Assembly: GCF_018320785.1 (NCBI RefSeq)
Contig: NC_054885.1
Location: 8,754,921 to 8,818,920, forward strand
Length of the DNA: 64,000 bases
Origin: Cheilinus undulatus
Lineage: Eukaryota; Chordata; Actinopteri; Labriformes; Labridae
Reading direction: 5' to 3'
A program made the translations under genes and the position numbers. Numbering within the stretch: position 1 is the stretch's first letter; the number at the start of each line of letters is the position of its first letter. The notes beneath the pieces are model-generated. The model did no database searches, was not told the DNA's origin, and saw nothing but the letters and a program-made list of their open reading frames with translations. Shown here one piece after another: positions 60,401-64,000 of the stretch.

Positions 60401-62378
60401 TTCTCAGTCTTTAAAAAGTGTTTGAAGCTCCAGCTGGTGGTCGAAACGCTTCACTGATGTGTCATATCTGTAGTAGAAGTTGATCTTCTACGGCAGGTGT
60501 GTCAAAATCAATCACAGCAGGGGCCAGATTTATGAATTAAGGTGTAACCTGAGGAGCCAAACAGGGTCAACATTCAACCATAAACTGTCAACCGGATTTT
60601 CACCAGTAATGAAATATGGAAAAAGGCATGATGATACAAGATTTTGAGATTAAAAAAGTCCAAATTTTAAATTTAATGGCTCAAAAGCTGAGATGGAATC
60701 TCAAACTTGTTTGTCAAAAAGGTCAAAACATGACTTTAATAGTCAAAACAAAGTTTTTAAAAGGCAATATCTGACATAGAAATTCGAAATCACAGATTTT
60801 CTAGGTTTAAATATAAGATAAAACTCAAAATCATTAGTTTATAAGGTAAAAATAAGAGATATGAGTCAAATCATGAGTTTTAAAGTTCAAAATATAAGAT
60901 AAAATCCGAAAGTCATGACTTAAAAAGAGACAACATAGAGATAAAAGCCAAAATAATTAATTTAAATGGTCAAAATGTGAGATAAATTCCAAGTAATGAG
61001 TTTAAAAGGTTGAAATAGGACTTAAACTTTAAAAATGCCATTCTAAAAGGTTAAAATATGAGATAAAAAGTCAAAGTCATGAATTGTAAAGTTCTAAATA
61101 TGGAATAAAAAGCTAAAATCTTACGTTTAAGTGGTAATTGTGAAATACAAAATTGAAAATCTGAAATGAAAACACAAATTAATTTTATTTTGCATTTGGC
61201 CCCCAGGCTTTGAGTTTGACACCCCTGTTCTACGGTTAAGATATTCATGCATTCTTGTCATCCTTCTGTTCAGATTCACCTCGCTGCTCGTGGAAACGCT
61301 GCGCTCATCCTCGCCATCGACAATGCCAAACTCGCCACAGACGACTTCAAAATCAAGTGAGTGTAAAACCTAGATTTTTTTGACTCTCAATCCAATCAGA
61401 TGAATAGGTTACATGTAGTGAATTTATTTTTGTGTTAAATCTTTAGGTATGAGAACGAGCTGGTCATGCGTCAGTCCGTGGAGGCTGACATCATGGGGCT
61501 GAAGAAAGTCCGGGATGATCTGACTCTGAGCCGGGCCGACCTGGAGCAGCAGGTGGAGGGCCTGAAGGAGGAGATGATGCAGCTGAAGAGGAACCACGAA
61601 GAGGTGAGAACTAAAACAAAGCAGACACAGACATGGAAGTATGTACATAAAATAAGAGACGGAGTAACCGGCTTCTTCCTGTAGGACCTGCTGGCTCTGC
61701 GGGCTCAGGTGGGCTGTCAGGTGAACGTGGAGGTAGACGCTGCACCCCAGGAAGACTTGGCCGCTGTCATGGCTGGAATCAGACAACACTACGAGGACGT
61801 CGCTGCCAAGAACCGCAAAGAACTCGAGACCTGGTTCCAGGCTAAGGTGAGACCCTGCTGACTCTAATGGCCATTTTGATTACAGATTCTTCATAATAAA
61901 TCCTTATATTGGATCAATAACATTATCGACTGTTGCTGTTTGCAGACGGCAGAGCTAAACAAAGAGGTGGCTGTGAGCTCCACAACGCTGCAGACGTCAA
62001 AGAGTGAGATCGGAGAGATCAAACGGACGGTCCAGACTCTGGAGATCAAACTGCAGGCCCAGATCAGCAAGGTACCCAACACTGGATATGTACTCATACA
62101 GTACACACAGACACACATACATAAAGAATAAACAAATACAACACTCCTCTCTGACAGAAAAGAGCTCTGGAGATGACACTGGAAGAAACCAGGAGCCGCT
62201 ACGCTAACATGCTAGCAGGCTACCAGAAGCAGGTGATTTCCCTGGAGGAGCAGCTGACCCAGCTGAGGGCCGACCTGGAGAACCAGAGGGTCCTGTTTGT
62301 CGAACTGCTGGACATCAAGACTAGACTGGAGATGGAGATTGCAGAGTACAGGAGGCTGCTGGAGGGGGAGACTGAGAC
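57486..62378 (+). CDS. Keratin C: type I (acidic) keratin, first 6 coding exons; 3' end beyond window
   Basis: Acidic keratin, heterodimer partner of a type II keratin in epithelial filaments. Coding exons: 57486-57896, 61274-61356, 61447-61603, 61685-61846, 61946-62071 and 62158-62378, GT-AG throughout; 1160 bp, 386 complete codons plus 2 nt. The start has good context (AGCCATGACC). The head (1-75) is Ser/Gly-rich with [15 protein letters not shown], typical of type I. The rod (76-384, 309 aa) opens [20 protein letters not shown] and closes EYRRLLEGE. The sixth exon is whole (221 bp), unlike A and B. The short tail exon is not found in the remaining 1.6 kb, so it should follow after 64000. 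Intron 1 is long (3377 bp) with a hAT-like element; the other introns are 81-99 bp. It is more distant from A and B than they are from each other and lies on the opposite strand. Confidence 0.94.
59150..59205 (+). repeat. LINE tail remnant in intron 1 of keratin C
   Basis: 'ctttaggatcagtaaagtat' followed by 'ccaacctaatctaatctaat' resembles the 3' tail with short repeats of a LINE seen reversed at 54185-54245. Confidence 0.4.
60494..61227. mobile_element. hAT-like element with tandem array in intron 1 of keratin C
   Basis: The left end is CAGGTGTGTCAAAATCAATC and the right end, reversed, CAGGGGTGTCAAACTCAAAG; both continue into a GGGGCCA/GGGGGCCA block. TTCTACGG flanks both sides exactly (60486-60493, 61228-61235). 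The core (about 60640-61190) is a degenerate array of ~40-bp units (gagtttaaaaggtcaaaata, then gagataaaagtc). No transposase. Confidence 0.9.
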
Positions 62379-63319
62379 GTGAGTACAAGCCTAATTCTGC
62401 TATATATTTTTTTTAGCTCAGGTGGTGCAAAAACAACAGAATAATGAAACACCTAATTTTACTTTAGTACGACTGACCCGTTTCAAATCTGACCAGAGGA
62501 CCAGGATGAAAGCAAATCTGGCTCAGCCAAATTGAAATATTACAATTAAACCAATAAACTAGCAGGCTAAGCTCATTTAAATATGCATTTTTTAGCACTT
62601 TTACTCAATGAACTGAGCTAATGTGTGCAGCTAAGGCTGAACTGACACTAGAGGACTTTGCTGAAACACATCTAAAGACAATTTGTCCGCAAGTCGCTGA
62701 ATTTTTAGTCCAAGACTAAGATTTTTCAAAACAGTATGAAAACGTGGGTTGTCTCACCACAGAAACAATCTGACGGGGCTTTTACTTTGAAAGTCCCGGT
62801 GATGGTTTACCGTGTCTGTCATGACAGCCTGGAACAAATGAACAGACATGATACAAACACACAGGTGCAGCGAGATCTGACTGCAGCTCAGAGCAGAAAA
62901 TGTTTCCATTTCTAGAGTAATGAGTGGACATTCAGTGATTTCAGAATGAACTACGCTCATGTTCTAATTTGAAAAGTTAACCTACAACACTGGCTCCAAT
63001 TGGTTGAGGTTGACAGTTGCCCCATTGAAAACACAATTTGCATAAGACCAGACTTCCAAAACTGCAGAAAGACTGCCTCAAAACTGTCTGGATCAAGTCT
63101 TACTGAGCTGAAACTTAAGCAAGACCCATGATTTTAACCGGACTTTGGAATTTTGTCTGCGACTTTGAAATCGCACGAAAGTCTTTTAGTGTACAGCTGC
63201 TTTAAGGCAATTAAGCTAACTCAGATTTTAAGATAATATCGATTGACTAAAAAATCCTGATAAAGAAAGCCACCATTGCAGACAACCCATTAAATCTCAG
63301 CTAGAATTCACATAAAGGC
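62379..63319. other. Last intron of keratin C (part), nothing recognised
   Basis: Searched for a keratin tail exon (acceptor followed by a Ser/Thr-rich or DGKV-like frame and a stop); none found. Confidence 0.5.
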
Positions 63320-63752
63320 ATGTGGGAGACTCCATGGTCAAGTAGAAGAAAGTTCTTAGGTCTGATGAGACAAAAATGGTGTTTTTTGGTCACCACACAA
63401 GACACCAAACAGTTACCAAACACTGCACATCACCACAAACACACCATCCCAACTGTGAAGCATGGTGGTGGCAGCATCATACTGTGGGGATGCTTCTTGG
63501 CAGCCGGCACTGGAAGGCTTGTACAGATAGTGGGCGTTTGAATGCAGAAAAATAAAGGAAAATCCTGGAGGACAACCTTACTCAGTCTGAAAGAGAACAA
63601 CAGCTTCGGAGAAGATTTATTTTCCAGAAAGAAAATGAGTTTTTTTTTTTTTTTTGGTCAAAAAGCCAAATTATATTGACCATGATTGTTTTATAAAATC
63701 AATCACAAAGGTAAAACATCCTGGAACATAATTACTTTTTGTAGGCACTGCA
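63320..63752 (+). mobile_element. Tc1-like remnant
   Basis: The frame 63320-63541 includes [20 protein letters not shown], the Tc1 catalytic-domain stretch. The right end ('gtaggcactgcatta') matches the 14928-16350 family in sense orientation. Left end missing. Confidence 0.75.
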
Positions 63753-64000
63753 TTATAAATGAAATATAAATGACTTTCCTGGTAAAAAGTTACAAAATCA
63801 AATGTCAAAAGCTAACTCAAATAAGCATCTAAGTTATTTTAACGCAGCCAAGCTAATATTATGAGATAAGTGAATCTGTTTATTAATATACCAAATGTTA
63901 GCACCAGCCGTGGAAATAATATAATCTTTTAATTTTAATGTTCCTTATATAAAAGTAGTTTTCACAAGAAAGTTGTTTTTTCACTTTGATTTTTCTTTTT

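Noticed and set aside
62379-63319. Keratin C tail exon within the window
   Set aside because: No acceptor followed by a plausible Ser/Thr-rich tail and stop; the remaining sequence is intron and a Tc1 remnant.

Overview
This window looks like a gene-poor stretch of a ray-finned (teleost, probably percomorph) fish chromosome holding part of a type I keratin (acidic intermediate filament) gene cluster. The assignment rests on three intron-split keratin genes with vertebrate type I exon architecture and on a repeat landscape typical of teleosts: several Tc1-like families, hAT-like MITEs, RTE-like and L2/Rex-like LINE tails, and tRNA-like SINE heads. I could run no database search, so species and exact orthology are inference.

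Layout. Keratin A lies on the minus strand (coding 6881 down to 487; 8 coding exons; 468 aa predicted; long Gly-rich head). Keratin B lies on the minus strand (31854 down to 25266; 8 coding exons; 418 aa). Keratin C lies on the plus strand from 57486; six coding exons are present to 62378 and the short tail exon lies beyond the window. All splice sites are GT-AG, and exons 2 to 5 have identical lengths in all three genes (83, 157, 162 and 126 bp). All three models give a central rod of 309 residues, which strongly supports them. A and B share an extra intron that splits the exon encoding the end of coil 2; C keeps this exon whole (221 bp). The products should pair with type II keratins elsewhere in the genome to build epithelial 10-nm filaments.

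The gaps (about 6.9-25.2 kb, 31.9-57.4 kb and the introns, mainly intron 1 of C) are filled with dead transposons, often nested. Best preserved are a Tc1-like element at 43533-44753 with near-perfect inverted ends, and hAT-like elements with exact 8-bp target duplications at 53430-53974 and 60494-61227. Others are a roughly 1.7-kb hAT-like element at 47025-48715, a Tc1 copy carrying two further insertions at 34020-35880, and a LINE fragment inside another Tc1 copy at 18460-19960.

The most unusual structure is a 788-bp fold-back element (49765-50552). Its ~277-bp arms are arrays of diverged units repeating a core close to AAACGRCNTCA, with a second GC-rich inverted repeat nested inside. Also notable is a family of ~0.5-kb inverted-end elements (four copies) carrying the broken start of a reading frame with a superfamily 2 (RecQ-like) helicase Walker A motif. 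I see no other protein-coding host gene, no tRNA or rRNA gene and no CRISPR array.
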